Of a DNA stretch of 64,000 nucleotides, positions 22,440-34,098 are shown piece after piece. Position 1 is the first letter of the stretch, and each line of letters opens with the position of its first letter. The position numbers were made by a program, and so were the translations under genes. Under the pieces are notes generated by a model that was given only the letters and a program-made list of their open reading frames with translations, was not told the DNA's origin and made no database searches. Where the stretch lies: positions 28,496,490-28,560,489 of the forward strand of contig OX421499.1 in the NCBI GenBank assembly GCA_949126835.1, in the 5' to 3' direction. Source of the stretch: Anisus vortex. Lineage: Eukaryota > Mollusca > Gastropoda > Planorbidae.

Positions 22440-23030
22440 TAGGCTATACAATAACACAGGAAGGCAAGTGCAACAAAGAAATAAAGAGAAGAATCGCAAT
22501 AGCTAAAAACAGCTTCATGAGCTTAAGCAGTATCATGAAAAACAGGAATATCAGAATATGTACCAAAATGCGCATACTGAAGGGGTATGTTTGGTCTGTT
22601 CTTCTATATGGATGTGAATGTTGGACTATTGATAATGAAACAAGGAAAAGATTGGAGGCAGTAGAAATGTGGTTTCTAAGAAGGATGATGAGAATACCAT
22701 GGACTGAAAAGAAATCTAATGCAGAAGTTTTGAAAACAGCATGTACCTCAAGAGAACTCATTAACACCATTAGGAATAGACAGATGAAATTTCTAGGACA
22801 CATCATTCTATAGGAAAAATGGTATAGAAAGACTGGCTTTGTGTGGGAAAATATCTGGTAAGAGAGACAGAGGAAGACAAAGGCTAACATATGTAGAAAG
22901 CCTGAACGAATGGGCCACGAACAACAACATAAGTAATAATAACTTACTGCAAAAAGCTAACAACAGGAAAGAATGGAGAGTCATGACCGCCGATGTCTGT
23001 TCCAGACCTGGCACATAAAGAAGAAGAAGA
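22440..23030 (+). pseudogene. RTE/CR1-type LINE: C-terminal end of reverse transcriptase ORF
   Basis: The frame from about 22517 reads KMRILKGYVWSVLLYGCECW, then ETRKRLEAVEMWFLRRMMRI and RELINTIRNRQMKFLGHI. This is the typical C-terminal region after the polymerase domain of the RTE-like LINE ORF2. A stop or frameshift near 22810 interrupts it. In another frame GKRDRGRQRLTYVESLNEWA-like sequence and a terminal WRVM..DVCSRP-like block continue to about 23015. The 3' end is a short gaagaagaag tail. The N-terminal endonuclease and catalytic RT motifs are missing: a 5'-truncated dead copy. Confidence 0.82.
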
Positions 23031-23065
23031 AGACTTATTATTTACATGACCAACGTAAATACTTA

Positions 23066-23144
23066 ATAGAGATGGGAATCGAACCCTCATTTAGCAGTTC
23101 GAGTTCGGTGTGTTCGGTTCGGGTTCGGTTCGATTCCCATCTCT
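23066..23144. mobile_element. 79-bp hAT-type mini-MITE, perfect 8-bp duplication
   Basis: The termini AGAGATGGGAATCGAACC and GGTTCGATTCCCATCTCT are perfect inverted repeats, and aatactta is duplicated exactly at 23058-23065 and 23145-23152. Two bases (at) precede the left repeat. The interior is a run of ttcgg-type motifs. It is little more than its termini. Confidence 0.85.
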
Positions 23145-23587
23145 AATACTTAACGCTCGTTCCGTTAGGAAACACCCATCGTAAACAACAACAGAGCCTA
23201 TACGAGAATGGTTTCATTTTTATTTGTTAATCTTTTTTCGCTATTACCATTTTATTTCATATTTGCAGTGTACCTTCCCCACGTTGAACTGTACCACAAG
23301 GTGGCGACCACAAGGTTGCGTCTTGCGACCACTGATTTATACTATACAAAATGGGTAGTGATGATATTCATAAATAAGACCACAGAGTAGTTTTCGCGAT
23401 TTGACGCAGTAAATACAAAATAAAGAAAGCTCTTGATAGATCTACAATTTCACTAACTGAAAACAACATCAGACTATACATATTATTGTTTATTTATCCT
23501 GTAAGTTCTGTTTTAATTATTCTACATGTGTACTAAATTAATACAAACTAAGTCGAAATGTCAAGAGAGTTAATTCTAGAGAGCTAC

Positions 23588-23850
23588 AAGGTGGCCGAGC
23601 GGCAGCGCGTTCGGCTGGCGTACTGAAGGTCCTAGGTTTGAATCCTGGTGCTGGCTAGGATTGCTTCCCCGCACTTGAGAGTGTCCCTGAGTTTACCCAG
23701 CTCTGATAGGTACCTGCCATTTGTTGGCGTGTAAAGTAAAGGAGGCTGGGCATTGTGCTGTGCCACACATCCCCTTGTATGCCGAGGCCACAGAAATTGG
23801 TGAAGGCTGCTTCATCAATTCGGTCCGACTGGATACTTTTCTTTACTTAG
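23588..23850 (+). repeat. tRNA-derived SINE copy
   Basis: Head ggtggccgagcggcagcgcg with B box ggtttgaatcc; body gtaaaggaggctgggcattg, ccccttgtatgccgaggcca and gaaggctgcttcat, then gtccgactggatacttttct. Confidence 0.9.
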
Positions 23851-24954
23851 AATACAATCACCTAAAGTTCTTCTTCGTTCTACACTCAATCGAGATACAA
23901 GTATTTATTAACTCAATAAAGAATATCTAGACATGAAATTTACAACTCGCTTTATTCTCGAGGCGTGCATTAATCCTTTTATTTTATATTTTATACGCAA
24001 GCTCTCTTTCTCTCTCTTCTCTTTTTCTTTATATTTCTTTATTCCTCCTCTCTTTCTTATATATTAGTTTTACATAGTTTCTCCATTTCTCCTTTCTTCT
24101 CTTTCCATCTCTACATCTTTTCCCCTTCCCTTACTATTTTGCCTACATTTTCTCTCTCCCCTTCTGTCTCTTCCTCTTTTTTTTTTCTCTTTACGTCTTT
24201 TTTTTCTCTCTCTCTCTCTCCCTCCCCCCCCAACTCCCTCGTTCCTTCCCTCTTTTTTTTTTTCTCTGTCACTCTCTCTCCCTTATATTTTTGTCATTTC
24301 CTGACAACAGCACAGCCAGAAAAGCTAAAGAACCACAAAACAACATTGACTTTTTACTTTGTGTGCGCTGTGGTTGTTTTTTTGTTTTTTTGTTCTTGTG
24401 TCCTCCCATAAATCCCACGAGTTTCTCTGATGGCGTTTTACCCCCCCCCCCCCATCCCTCTCTCGTCCCTCCCCGACCCCTCCCCGTCCTTTCCCCGTCC
24501 TCTCCCAGACCCCCCGCCCCTAACGTCCCCCACACATGCCGCGGAGACTTTTCGTTGTTTTTAAAAGCGAGAGTGTAAGAATTGCTTCCCCCCCCCCCCC
24601 TTGAGGTTTGGGCTTTTATTAGGTTAATATGTAAATAGGACTTCTCGCTGTGAGGGGAGTTGGAGGGGAATACGGGAGAGGGGGGGGGAGGGCGTTATGA
24701 TGGCCAATATTTAAATTGGCCGACACGCGAGGGTGTGAGTGTGTGATGGTGTGTTTGTGTGTGTAGGGAGGAGAAGGGAGGGTGATATATTTTCACGGCA
24801 TAGGCGTCATCCTAATTTAGTTGTCTTCTGTTCTAATACTCTTGTTGTTCAATTCTGTTTCGCAAGACAATGAAAGAAACATTTGAAAGATAACGGTATG
24901 ATTATAAAACAAAACAGAAGAGATTAATAAAATGGTTTTATTTTCTCCTTAAAG
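23851..24954. other. gene-free stretch, strongly pyrimidine-rich
   Basis: C/T-rich sequence (tctctctc, ttcttt) at about 24000-24270 and C-runs at 24440-24520 and 24588-24602. G-rich ggagggg and gtgtgtgtg follow near 24655-24780. Open frames over it are low-complexity. No gene recognised. Confidence 0.6.
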
Positions 24955-25226
24955 TAAGTAAGTAAAGTAGCCCACCCTTCTGGCCAAACAATCATAGCAC
25001 TGGTGAAGCAGCGTTCACCAGTTTCTGTGGCCACAGCATACTAGGGGATGTGTGGCCAGCAATGGAACAATGCCCAGCCGCCTTTACTTTACCCCAACTA
25101 ATGTGGGGTCCATCATAGCTGGGTCGACTCAAGTCATGGGAATCAATCCTAGCTCCCACCAGGATTCGAACCCAGGACCTTCGGATCACCAGTCGAACGC
25201 GCTACCGCTTGGCTACCGTGCCTCAT
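24955..25226 (-). repeat. tRNA-derived SINE copy, reverse
   Basis: Starts with the reversed tail gtaagtaaagtagcccaccc, then gaagcagcgttcaccagttt, ctgtggccacagcatactag and gcccagccgcctttacttta. The reversed head is clear (aggattcgaacccaggacct, gaacgcgctaccgc). Confidence 0.9.
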
Positions 25227-25479
25227 TTATTCTTCATAGGCTTCCATAAAGCCCTCTTTACATTTTATTTCTACGTTTCAACTATATCGAAAATGTAGGT
25301 ATGACCCACCTCAATCCCTTTTACACACACTTTCCACAACAGTCATCGATATCTTTTCTTGTTATGTTAAAATTAGCTTCCATTTGTTTAGTTGTTTGTT
25401 CGTTTTTAAACTGATGGCCGTTTTTTATCCCTCTACCATTTCTTCAATTCCACACCTTCTGGTTTAGTAACACATATTT

Positions 25480-25915
25480 CTGTACTCATGGGCATCAAGG
25501 ATGGAGACGTGTGTAAAGTGTAAACCACCGAGTACAGCGGTGGGTGAATGCATGGAAGGGGGAGGGACGTCCCTTGTTACGCATCTGAGGATGATTGCAC
25601 GGGCGAGAGCTCACCCATACCCTGGTGGGGGAAGGAAGGAATAGTTCAACAATATCCTGGCTATTTGCCAAGCCCCGGTGTCTGGACGACCAGGTCTATA
25701 GACTGGTATTTGTACCACCGGACGAAAGTGCAGGTACACGAGGCATTCGGGCATGGAATGGGTTGCCTGAACAAACCAGGAAAACCAGTAACTGAACGTC
25801 ATTTAAAATATTAATAAAATGCAAGACTAGACTCGGACGGCAGATGAGCGTAGGACGCAATAGCCTAATATTCTTTATAGAAGGAGCTTCTGTAATATTT
25901 AAGAAGATAATGCCG
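25480..25915 (+). repeat. composite LINE-derived copy: upstream block joined to 3' end
   Basis: 25480-25735 matches the GC-rich fragment at 5885-6440. From 25738 the LINE terminal coding block follows at once (ggcattcgggcatggaatgg, gttgcctgaacaaaccagga), with FRAW NGLPEQT-type coding and the family 3' UTR (gactagactcgga, gatgagcgtaggacgcaata) to about 25915. The central RT region is absent, so this is either an internal deletion or a non-autonomous derivative of the LINE. Confidence 0.65.
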
Positions 25916-26892
25916 TCTCTTTAATGATCCGGAGGAATTTGTGGGAGGATAAAAGTGTAGTTCATATGCCAATATGGTTCCCTATCACGCGACATGACTC
26001 GGGAGGGGTCCATGCGCTAAGATGTCTTGACCCACCCTTACATGTTACGCCTTGGGCTAAAGTGCCTTACTGTACGGCCTAGTTTTACCTTAAAGAAACT
26101 TTTAAATTCGGAATAGAAATACTAACTGCTCATGTGTATGTGAAGGTGGGTGGTAGACTAAGACTGGACAAAGAATAGAATATTTCTGAAGTGAAAAATA
26201 AATAAATCTGAACAAACAGATGTATCAATAAATGAACACACACACACACTAAACAAAATCAGGTTCAAGAAAAAATTCCAAAAGATATAATTTAAAAACC
26301 TATCAATAAGGCTACAGTTTAGACGTTTTAGAGCACTTTTTTTTTAAAAACCCGATGGTACGCGGCATCTTGACACAGAAGATCGTTTCCTGTACAAGTT
26401 ATTTATCTTTTAAATCGCCCGTGATCCTCGATTATAAAACTAACAAATAAAACGTCACCAACCACAAAGAAATTGAAAAAACAACAACAAAAAAAAAACA
26501 ACTAACAAACTGATACGTTTTAAAAAAAACAAAAAAACATTATATTGTCTCACTGGCTTTCACACGCTCTACTCAGTCAAAATGTTTAACTATGTACAAA
26601 TACTTTTAAACAAATTTGACTCCCTCCACTTCCTTTATTGGATTTTCAACACCTCTGACCTCCCGTCCCCTTATAGGGTCACATTGATCCAGACGCCTAT
26701 GATTTGACTTATTGTCGTAAGAATAAAAGTTAACGACCACTGAGATACGGAAATACTCAAAGCTGGGTGAAAACTGTTATAAAGTAACAAAGTGGGAATT
26801 TTATAAAGCAATTCTCAATTTTTTTAAATATAATTCAATATAAAAGACAGAGAGTATAATACTTTACCATTCCTCAGTCTTTGTGTATAATT
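25916..26892. other. gene-free AT-rich stretch
   Basis: A-rich runs and a short (CA)n near 26236-26250. No gene, RNA or transposon end was recognised. Confidence 0.5.
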
Positions 26893-27035
26893 TTATCTTA
26901 TACATTACAGACTAGACGCTCCTTCTATAAAGAAGATTATTGCGTTCTACGCACACCCGTGGTTTGAGTCTAGTCTTGCATTTGTATTAGTGTTTTAAAT
27001 GAAGTTAAGTTACTGGTTGTCCTGGTTTGTTCGGA
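26893..27035 (-). pseudogene. LINE 3' end fragment, reverse
   Basis: ttatcttatacattacagac, cttctataaagaagattatt, ctagtcttgcatttgtatta and gttactggttgtcctggttt match the reversed 3' UTR and last codons of the LINE family. Confidence 0.8.
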
Positions 27036-27205
27036 AAATCAAAACCGGTTTTCGGTTTCAAAGAGTTTAGAAGGCTCGTGAATATTTAAAATTAAATACA
27101 GTAGACTGTTGGCTTCAGAGCCAGTAGTCCTGTGGTAATGACATGTAGTTGTATGTTGCCTTTCTTTCCTTCAATGACTGTACAAAATACATTCGCATAT
27201 TAATA

Positions 27206-27292
27206 CAGAGAAGTCGGAGTCGGGGAGTCGGAAGCAAAAAAAAAACTGATTAGTCGGAGTCGGAACATTTATCTACCGACTCCACAGCCCTG
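27206..27292. mobile_element. decayed hAT-type MITE, about 87 bp
   Basis: The right end gactccacagccctg is a widespread hAT terminus; the left end cagagaagtcggagtcgg is its diverged counterpart. gtcggagtcgg recurs inside. No target duplication can be read. Confidence 0.6.
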
Positions 27293-27388
27293 CTTGTAAC
27301 TCTGATGACGCGCTGCTAATTTCACGATCAAAAGCCGGCGAGTAAAGTTGACAGGCTTTCAAATTTTCCCCCAGCTTTTTTTTACTAG

Positions 27389-27490
27389 CAGGGCTAACAG
27401 CTGACTAGCTGCTAGTGATTAGACGACACGGAACTAGTTTACTAGCAAGATAGTAAACTGTCCGACTAGCAGCTAGTAAAATTGCCCCTG
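27389..27490. mobile_element. possible 102-bp MITE
   Basis: Left cagggctaac, then gactagctgctagt; right actagcagctagt, then attgcccctg. The inner blocks are inverted repeats of one another. The 8-bp flanks (tttactag / taattgag) match at only 4 positions, so the assignment is tentative. Confidence 0.45.
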
Positions 27491-28334
27491 TAATTGAGCC
27501 TTAAAACACTTTAGAGTTCTATTAGATTAGAAGTGATAACAATTAAAAACGGCATGCGACGAGTCCGACTGAGTTAGGACTGGTGTGCAACAATTGGTTA
27601 TAGTTAGACTCGTTTCATTGGACAACACATTCTATCAAATTTTGAGCCAAATTCCCCCGCTTACACAAAACTCAGTTGTTATATTGTTTACCGTGTTTCC
27701 TGGTTTTAAAGTGAGGAGGGATATATAAGAGGGAAGATATGCGTTTGTTTAAAACGATCACAAGAATGTGTTAATATCGGACTTAGAAATAATATATAAC
27801 ATTTTATTATACTTTATTATATACTAGCCGGTATGTGCCCGGTCCTCCGAACCGGCTAAAAATTATGTTTACATAAACTCTAACTACTCAGGCAGTTATA
27901 ATGAGATTGCCCGCATGACCTACGACACGAATTGAAACGTGAGGTAATTTTTTATTTGCCGGCTACAACATGAATTACCCGTTAAAATCATTACTCATCA
28001 CCCATTATAACAATTACAAAATTGCCCGCTATAAATTACGACGCAAATTAAAACATGAATATATTTTGTTCTATTAATTGATTAAGAACATTCGACAGTA
28101 CTTTTATTTTTTTTTAATGATTGTTTGATATATTTTTTTTACGACAAACATTAAGTCGCAGACCTATGTTGTGTTGTTTTTGTTTATCTGCTATTTATTT
28201 ATTTATTGTTGCTTTGGAAGCAAACTTAGAATTAAATTTTCTATTCAACATGTAAAACAATAACAAATGAAACCCATATGAAATAATGTTTATAAAACGT
28301 ATACGACACGAATTAAAACTTTAAAAAGTTAGTT

Positions 28335-28525
28335 CCGGCAATTTGAACATTGCCCGGCAAATTAAACATTGCCCGGTAATATAAACATTGCCCGGTAATT
28401 TAAACATTGCCCGGTAATTTAAACATTGCCCGGTAATTTAAACATTGCCCGGTATTATAAACATTGCCCGGTAATTTAAACATTGCCCGGTAATTTAAAC
28501 ATTGCCCGGTAATTTAAACAATGGC
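28335..28525 (+). repeat. 18-bp minisatellite within unit A
   Basis: aacattgcccggtaattt repeated about 10 times, with tattata and ggcaaatta variants. The matching array in unit C (37010-37290) has about 15 copies; unit B retains only two or three. Confidence 0.93.
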
Positions 28526-29064
28526 CGTTACCAAGGGGATAAGCCTAAAGGTGCCCAGTTCTTGGAACTGGATAAAATAACCCATGGAGTTATAAACAAT
28601 AGTCTTAAGCGGGGATAAAGTATTTTCCGGTAACTTAAACCATTTAAATATTGCATTCTACAAATTACGACGCAAATTAAAACAAAATTTTTTTGTTCCC
28701 TTCTTAAATGCATAAATACGCAAAATTTGATGACGCCATATAATTATAAGCTTAAATATAGAGTGTAACCAGGACCACTGCGTTTAAATAAGCTTAATAA
28801 GGCGTCGGTATTACTTCCCGAAACAGAAAAAAAATGCCAAATCTATTTGCTTTGTCCTATGTTTGTAAAGTTTTAAATTATTAATTAGCTTTAAGTCATG
28901 TATTCACAGTGTAAAGTATTAAAGTAGTGATAAATTAAGAAAATCAACTACAGTATTGGTAGTGTAAAGAGTTTATGTTGTTTACGGCACGTAGGCAATT
29001 AAAACATGAAGAAAATTTGTTCCCATCATTGAGATAAAAATCCATGCACATAGTTTGATGACGT

Positions 29065-29934
29065 TGTGATGATCTCACTTTATAGGATAATAAAAGTAGT
29101 ATGTATATATATCTATAATTATCTGGACTTCTTTATTAAGACAATATAAAAGATAGCCACTTAGTAGCATTGAGTGTGTGGAGCGATTGCATATATGTAT
29201 AACATTTATCTCTATTATTACTTTCACATTGCCTCTATGTTCAATATTGTTTTTTAACCTTCCCCATATTAAATTGTACATCCGCCCCCCCCCCACTACT
29301 ACCTCCAAGGAATAACCAACACTTAGCCCACGGCTATCAAATTACATGTCAACTGGCCAAAACTAATGTTCTCCCCTCCCTCCCCTCCTCTCTGACATTC
29401 CTTTGTTAGGGCGTTTCCGCTCCCCTCCCGCTCTGGCCGCTCTTCAACCCCTGTTCCCCCCTCCCCTGCCCTCTCCTTCTTTATGCTATTTCATGTTTAG
29501 TTTAAGATTGTTCATTCTACGCTTTGGCTTCCTAGGAGCCGCGTCTTTTCCTAGACTGTGGGGAAATACCCACAGTCTAGTGACTAGAAATGTACTCAGT
29601 ACTATATTAAAATGTATATAAAACTATGCCACTTTGTTCCTTGATTATTGTTGTGCTCATGTGTGTGATGTTTAGTGGTAGAGACCAGTTACAAGTACTA
29701 ATTATTTATCGATCACGAGCCAAACGGACTCAATTTATAAATATTGATTGTGGAACACATACTGAATCTAAACGCCAGACAAGGGACTAAACATACCCTA
29801 GTTAGACAACGAAGCCATACAAATCCCTTCCTTCCATGTGTCGAGTTAGGACTGTTGCATAATTAGCCGGTGTTTCAACAATCTGAAATATCGGAAAACG
29901 AGTTTTGCACGTCCAATCAACCCAACTCACGACA
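29065..29934. repeat. LTR 1 of the 5-kb element
   Basis: 870 bp, TG...CA. It contains a perfect hairpin at about 29552-29581 (ctagactgtggg / cccacagtctag), a C-run near 29284 and a pyrimidine-rich block at 29370-29480. It is about 99% identical to LTR 2 by eye. Confidence 0.9.
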
Positions 29935-29938
29935 TAGA

Positions 29939-29957
29939 TGAGGCGCTCGTCCTGGAT
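29939..29957 (+). promoter_or_regulatory. PBS-like site next to LTR 1
   Basis: tgaggcgctcgtcctggat lies 4 bp inside LTR 1. It is close to the tRNA-Pro primer-binding sequence used intact by the Gmr1-like element at 63739-63756, with three mismatches or insertions. A second similar string (tgggggctcttcgagtccg) lies at 30093-30111. The initial TGG required for pairing with the tRNA CCA end is changed to TGA here, so function is doubtful. Confidence 0.45.
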
Positions 29958-30179
29958 TTCTTTGTGTGATATCTCCATAAATACTCACAGTACATGGAGC
30001 GCGCACTGGAATGTTTTCGTGCTGTATATGGATAAATACTCACGATAAACACTGGACCTTCGTCTGCGCTACAAGACTCACGTTTCTCAATCTGGGGGCT
30101 CTTCGAGTCCGTACAAGGTAAATAAACTGTAACTACTTTTCACTATAACTCGCCACCATAGTTCTACATGATCAATTGC

Positions 30180-30620
30180 TGTGCATATCCCTAACCTGCG
30201 CTACGGATTAGCTGCCGCTGTTCCTGTTATCCAGTACTGCTGACTGATATCGCCCAGTCAACTACCTAGGCTGTCAATTGCTGTAGGACTGCAGACCTAC
30301 ACGCAACGTGCACTACGGACTAATAACTGTTTCCTGCTTTGAGATTAAGTGCTGTAAATTGGTATTCCAGTCAACTAACAGGTCGTCCCTTGCTGTCCCC
30401 GCAACCCTGCTTCTTGGATTAGTAACTGTTTCCAGAACTCAGTATACTTATTGCAAGGTGTTCCAGTCATCTGCTGTACTGCCATGATACGCCCGGATTA
30501 GTAACTGTGTCATATTTGCCTGTCAACTTACTGCTAACCAGTGTGCAAGACATCTACCGTACCACACCCCATCCCATGCCCGGGATTAGTAACTGTTTCC
30601 TGCTTACAGCCATCCCACTG
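30180..30620. repeat. degenerate tandem repeat inside the LTR element
   Basis: The phrase ggattagtaactgtttcctg recurs about six times, spaced 65-130 bp, with variants (ctacggattagctgc, cggactaataactg). No open frame is maintained. Confidence 0.7.
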
Positions 30621-31102
30621 TCAACCAGAGTTCTAGTTATCTACCTAGGCCGCCATCTGCTGTGTACGCCAACTCCACCCCCCCATCTACTCTACTGAAG
30701 GCCGTTGTTCGTTCCTGTTTCCTGTCAACCGCCGTTCCAGAGATCTGCTGTCCCATCAAGTCCTGTTCCAAATAAACACTGTTTCTAATCAAATGAACTG
30801 TTCCTGTGACGCGTATAGCCGCCCCTTGCTGTACTGCCAACCCGCTGACAAGTAGACCGCCCTGCCACCCGTACCGTCAACTATCTGAAGTCCAACAGAA
30901 TGAAACGTGTGCAAGTGGAAGAATGTTTTTTTTCAATAAAACGCTGGTGAGTGTCTATCTTATGTCTCGATATATTGGAAGTCCAGGTCCAAATAGCATA
31001 ATTATATTTCTAGGTCCGATTTAGTTAAATGTAACAAACGGTTAACCATAGAGATAAGTGTAAATTACACACTGCCCGCTTTAGAAACAGTAGGCCTCGC
31101 CG

Positions 31103-31605
31103 CGCGAACGCGCTGACCTGATAAGTCATATTGCACCTCCCTTGTTCTCCCGCTGACTAGATTAGAGTCACACAAACTATATTCTTACTACAGAAATATA
31201 TTTGGGAAACAACCTGGAGGAAATTAAAAGCGATATCTGATTTTGGTCACAACCCCCCCCCCCCCCGCGAACGCACCGACCCAATAAATCATATTGCACC
31301 TCCCCTTGTTAATCTCCCGCTGACTAGATTAGAGTCACATAAACTATATTCTTACTACAGAAATATATTTGGGAAACAACCTGGAGGAAATTAAAAGCGA
31401 TACCTGATTTTGGTCACAAACAGCCCCCCCCCCCCGTGAACGCACCGACCCAATAAATCATATTGCACCTCCCCTTGTTAATCTCCCGCTGACTAGATTA
31501 GAGTCACATAAACTATATTCCTACTAAAGAAATAGATTTGGGCAGCCTTTAAACAAAGGCTGAAGCAACGGGAAGGAAATTAAAAGTAATATCTGATAAT
31601 GGTCA
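31103..31605. repeat. 169-bp tandem repeat, 3 copies, inside the LTR element
   Basis: Units start near 31103, 31266 and 31435 with cgcgaacgcaccgacccaat and go on to ctgactagattagagtcaca and ggaaattaaaagcgatatct, separated by C-runs. The third unit is partly rearranged after aaagaaatagatttggg. Confidence 0.9.
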
Positions 31606-33226
31606 TGATTAAAAATCATAATACTCGCATAAACCCAGTTGAAATATTTGCGTAAAAGGGACTCGACCCACGTAATTCCCCCCCCCCCCCTAGTATTCGC
31701 CGATGAAGTTAGGATTGACGATACCCTCGCTGCCCCTCTCCCCAAAGAGATGGCGTAGCGGAAAGAGGTAACGATTCGTCCCGGAGCACTGAAAACGTGC
31801 TACTAACATGCCATGTTAGGCTCTCGCGGGATGAACTAATTAAACTCATTGCAACCTTCGCCTTTATGACTGGACCAACAACTCGGCCTTATATAAAATA
31901 AGACAGTCGACTATTCGTCCTAGGTTAGCTTATCCTAACGTCTAAGTATAACTATACTAGATCTATTGTGTGGACAAGTTGTAATGAATCCCCCCCCACC
32001 GGCGCCAATATAAACATATCAATTATGTTATGAGGTAAACCCGACCTCTAAGCCCCATGTCCTGAATGGACACGTAACGCACCCCCTCCCCTCTAGGCCA
32101 CAACAAACCTTCCTACCACTGCCCGATGGCTAGCTAATTACACGCAAGGACGCAAATTGCAAACCCCTTTCCGTCTGAAGACAGACCGCTCCCTTCCCTT
32201 TTTCCGTCCATCACGGAAAACGTACCCCCTTCCGTCCATTATGGAAACCAAAATAGAGTTTGAAGGTTTTGTTAAAGGAAAAAACCAGTAGGTAAATTCG
32301 AAAGTTAGGTCTTTGCCTAACAGTTATACTGTACTACCTACAATTCGATACTCTTCCCCCACCCATGCAGACCGCGAATCCTTGTAATTACCCCACGGCA
32401 CAGAGAAGGTCAGGAATTAGTACGTGCGCCCCACTTGCTAAACAAGCAATCGGTCATTGACCAGCCAAAGGCACTTCAGTGTCTAAAAACACCCTCCCTT
32501 TCTCAAGCAATAGTTGCAAATTCACTGGAATCTGAATAAACAGAGCGAGATGTAAAACGTATTCCCCCGTTGATGATGTGTATATACACACATACGCAGG
32601 CAAAGGACATCGTAGCAGAAACCCCCCCCACCCTGCGCGCCCCACCCCTAAATAGCGAAACACCATAAATTGTCATTCGGACTCCGGCTACACAGTACGA
32701 GACGCGAACAAAACCCCTCCCCTCTCCACACACACACTTGTTGTGAAAAAGGTGTTTTCCTCCCCCACCCCTGCTTCTCTTCGGCAGTAACCTTCCCAAA
32801 ACACACACACAGTGTTAAAAGCGTCCCACGGACTTCTACCCCCCCCCCTCCCCACACACACACGCGAAAAAGTTCCATGAATAATGTGGTTGGGAAAATC
32901 TCTCTTCCCCCCACCACTCGTATAATGTGCGCCGAGATATCTCCCCACCCCTCCCTCCTTACTTCAACAGGAAATGGACACATGTTCGACACCACTGTAT
33001 CCTCAACCCCCTCCTGACCAGCCGTGGTCAATAAACCATGACTCGTTTCACGCTCGGCTCGCGGGAACCTCCCCCACCACTCCTTTTCTCTTTACCTGGG
33101 AATAATAGGAAATTCTCCATCCCCCGGTCGCGAAAAATAATTAGGTTTTCGGGCCGAATAATAAATATCTTAACCCATTAGAGAAAAATGTTAACATAGT
33201 GAACATTTTTGCGGTGCCCCAGAATG

Positions 33227-34098
33227 TGTGATGATCTCACTTTATAGGATAATAAAAGTAGTATGTATATATATCTATAATTATCTGGACTTCTTTATTA
33301 AGACAATATAAAAGATAGCCACTTAGTAGCATTGAGTGTGTGGAGCGATTGCATATATGTATAACATTTATCTCTATTATTACTTTCACATTGCCTCTAT
33401 GTTCAATATTGTTCTTAAACCTTCCCCATATTAAATTGTACATCCGCCCCCCCCCCCACTACTACCTCCAAGGAATAACCAACACTTAGCCCACGGCTAT
33501 CAAATTACATGTCAACTGGCCAAAACTAATGTTCTCCCCTCCCTCCCCTCCTCTCTGACATTCCTTTGTTAGGGCGTTTCCGCTCCCCTCCCTCTCTGGC
33601 CACTCTTCAACCCCTGTTCCCCCCCTCCCCTGCCCTCTCCTTCTTTATGCTATTTCATGTTTAGTTTAAGATTGTTCATTCTACGCTTTGGCTTCCTAGG
33701 AGCCGCGTCTTTTCCTAGACTGTGGGGAAATACCCACAGTCTAGTGACTAGAAATGTACTCAGTACTATATTAAAATGTATATAAAACTATGCCACTTTG
33801 TTCCTTGATTATTGTTGTGCTCATGTGTGTGATGTTTAGTGGTAGAGACCAGTTACAAGTACTAATTATTTATCGATCACGAGCCAAACGGACTCAATTT
33901 ATAAATATTGATTGTGGAACACATACTGAATCTAAACGCCAGACAAGGGACTAAACATACCCTAGTTAGACAACGAAGCCACACAAATCCCTTCCTTCCC
34001 TGTGTCGAGTTAGGACTGTTGCATAATTAGCCGGTGTTTCAACAATCTGAAATATCGGAAAACGAGTTTTGCACGTCCAATCAACCCAACTCACGACA
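33227..34098. repeat. LTR 2 of the 5-kb element
   Basis: 872 bp, same termini and hairpin (about 33714-33743) as LTR 1. Differences are few single-base changes (for example ctctggcc/ctctggcc-gctc vs cactc) and C-run length. Confidence 0.9.

Larger units (their letters stand above)
29065..34098. mobile_element. complete non-coding LTR retrotransposon (5.03 kb)
   Basis: Two direct repeats of 870 and 872 bp (29065-29934, 33227-34098) start TGTGATGATC and end CTCACGACA, so they have TG...CA termini. They flank a 3.29-kb interior. The 5-bp duplication gacgt lies at 29060-29064 and 34099-34103. The uninterrupted target is present in unit C (37804-37808 and on). The LTRs differ at only a handful of sites, so insertion is recent. 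The interior has no recognisable gag or pol. It holds degenerate and 169-bp tandem repeats, as in large non-autonomous (LARD-like) elements. Orientation is unresolved: a PBS-like site at 29939 favours plus; AATAAA near the other LTR end and TGGGGCACCGC at 33211-33221 (reverse strand) favour minus. Confidence 0.9.

Noticed and set aside
22444..22890. 148-residue minus-strand frame with hydrophobic content
   Set aside because: Antisense of the LINE reverse transcriptase C-terminus, whose plus-strand motifs are clear.
28335..28525. Regular short repeats resembling a CRISPR array
   Set aside because: Directly adjoining 18-bp units with no unique spacers, in a eukaryotic transposon-like unit.
32454..33031. 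Overlapping frames of 70-127 residues inside the 5-kb LTR element
   Set aside because: They sit in C- and G-rich low-complexity sequence with mutually overlapping frames on both strands, and no gag or pol motif.
33204..33221. Minus-strand TGGGGCACCGC as a primer-binding site of the 5-kb LTR element
   Set aside because: Kept only as an alternative: it starts with TGG and lies about 5 bp from the LTR, but I cannot match it to a specific tRNA, and a tRNA-Pro-like site exists at the other side.
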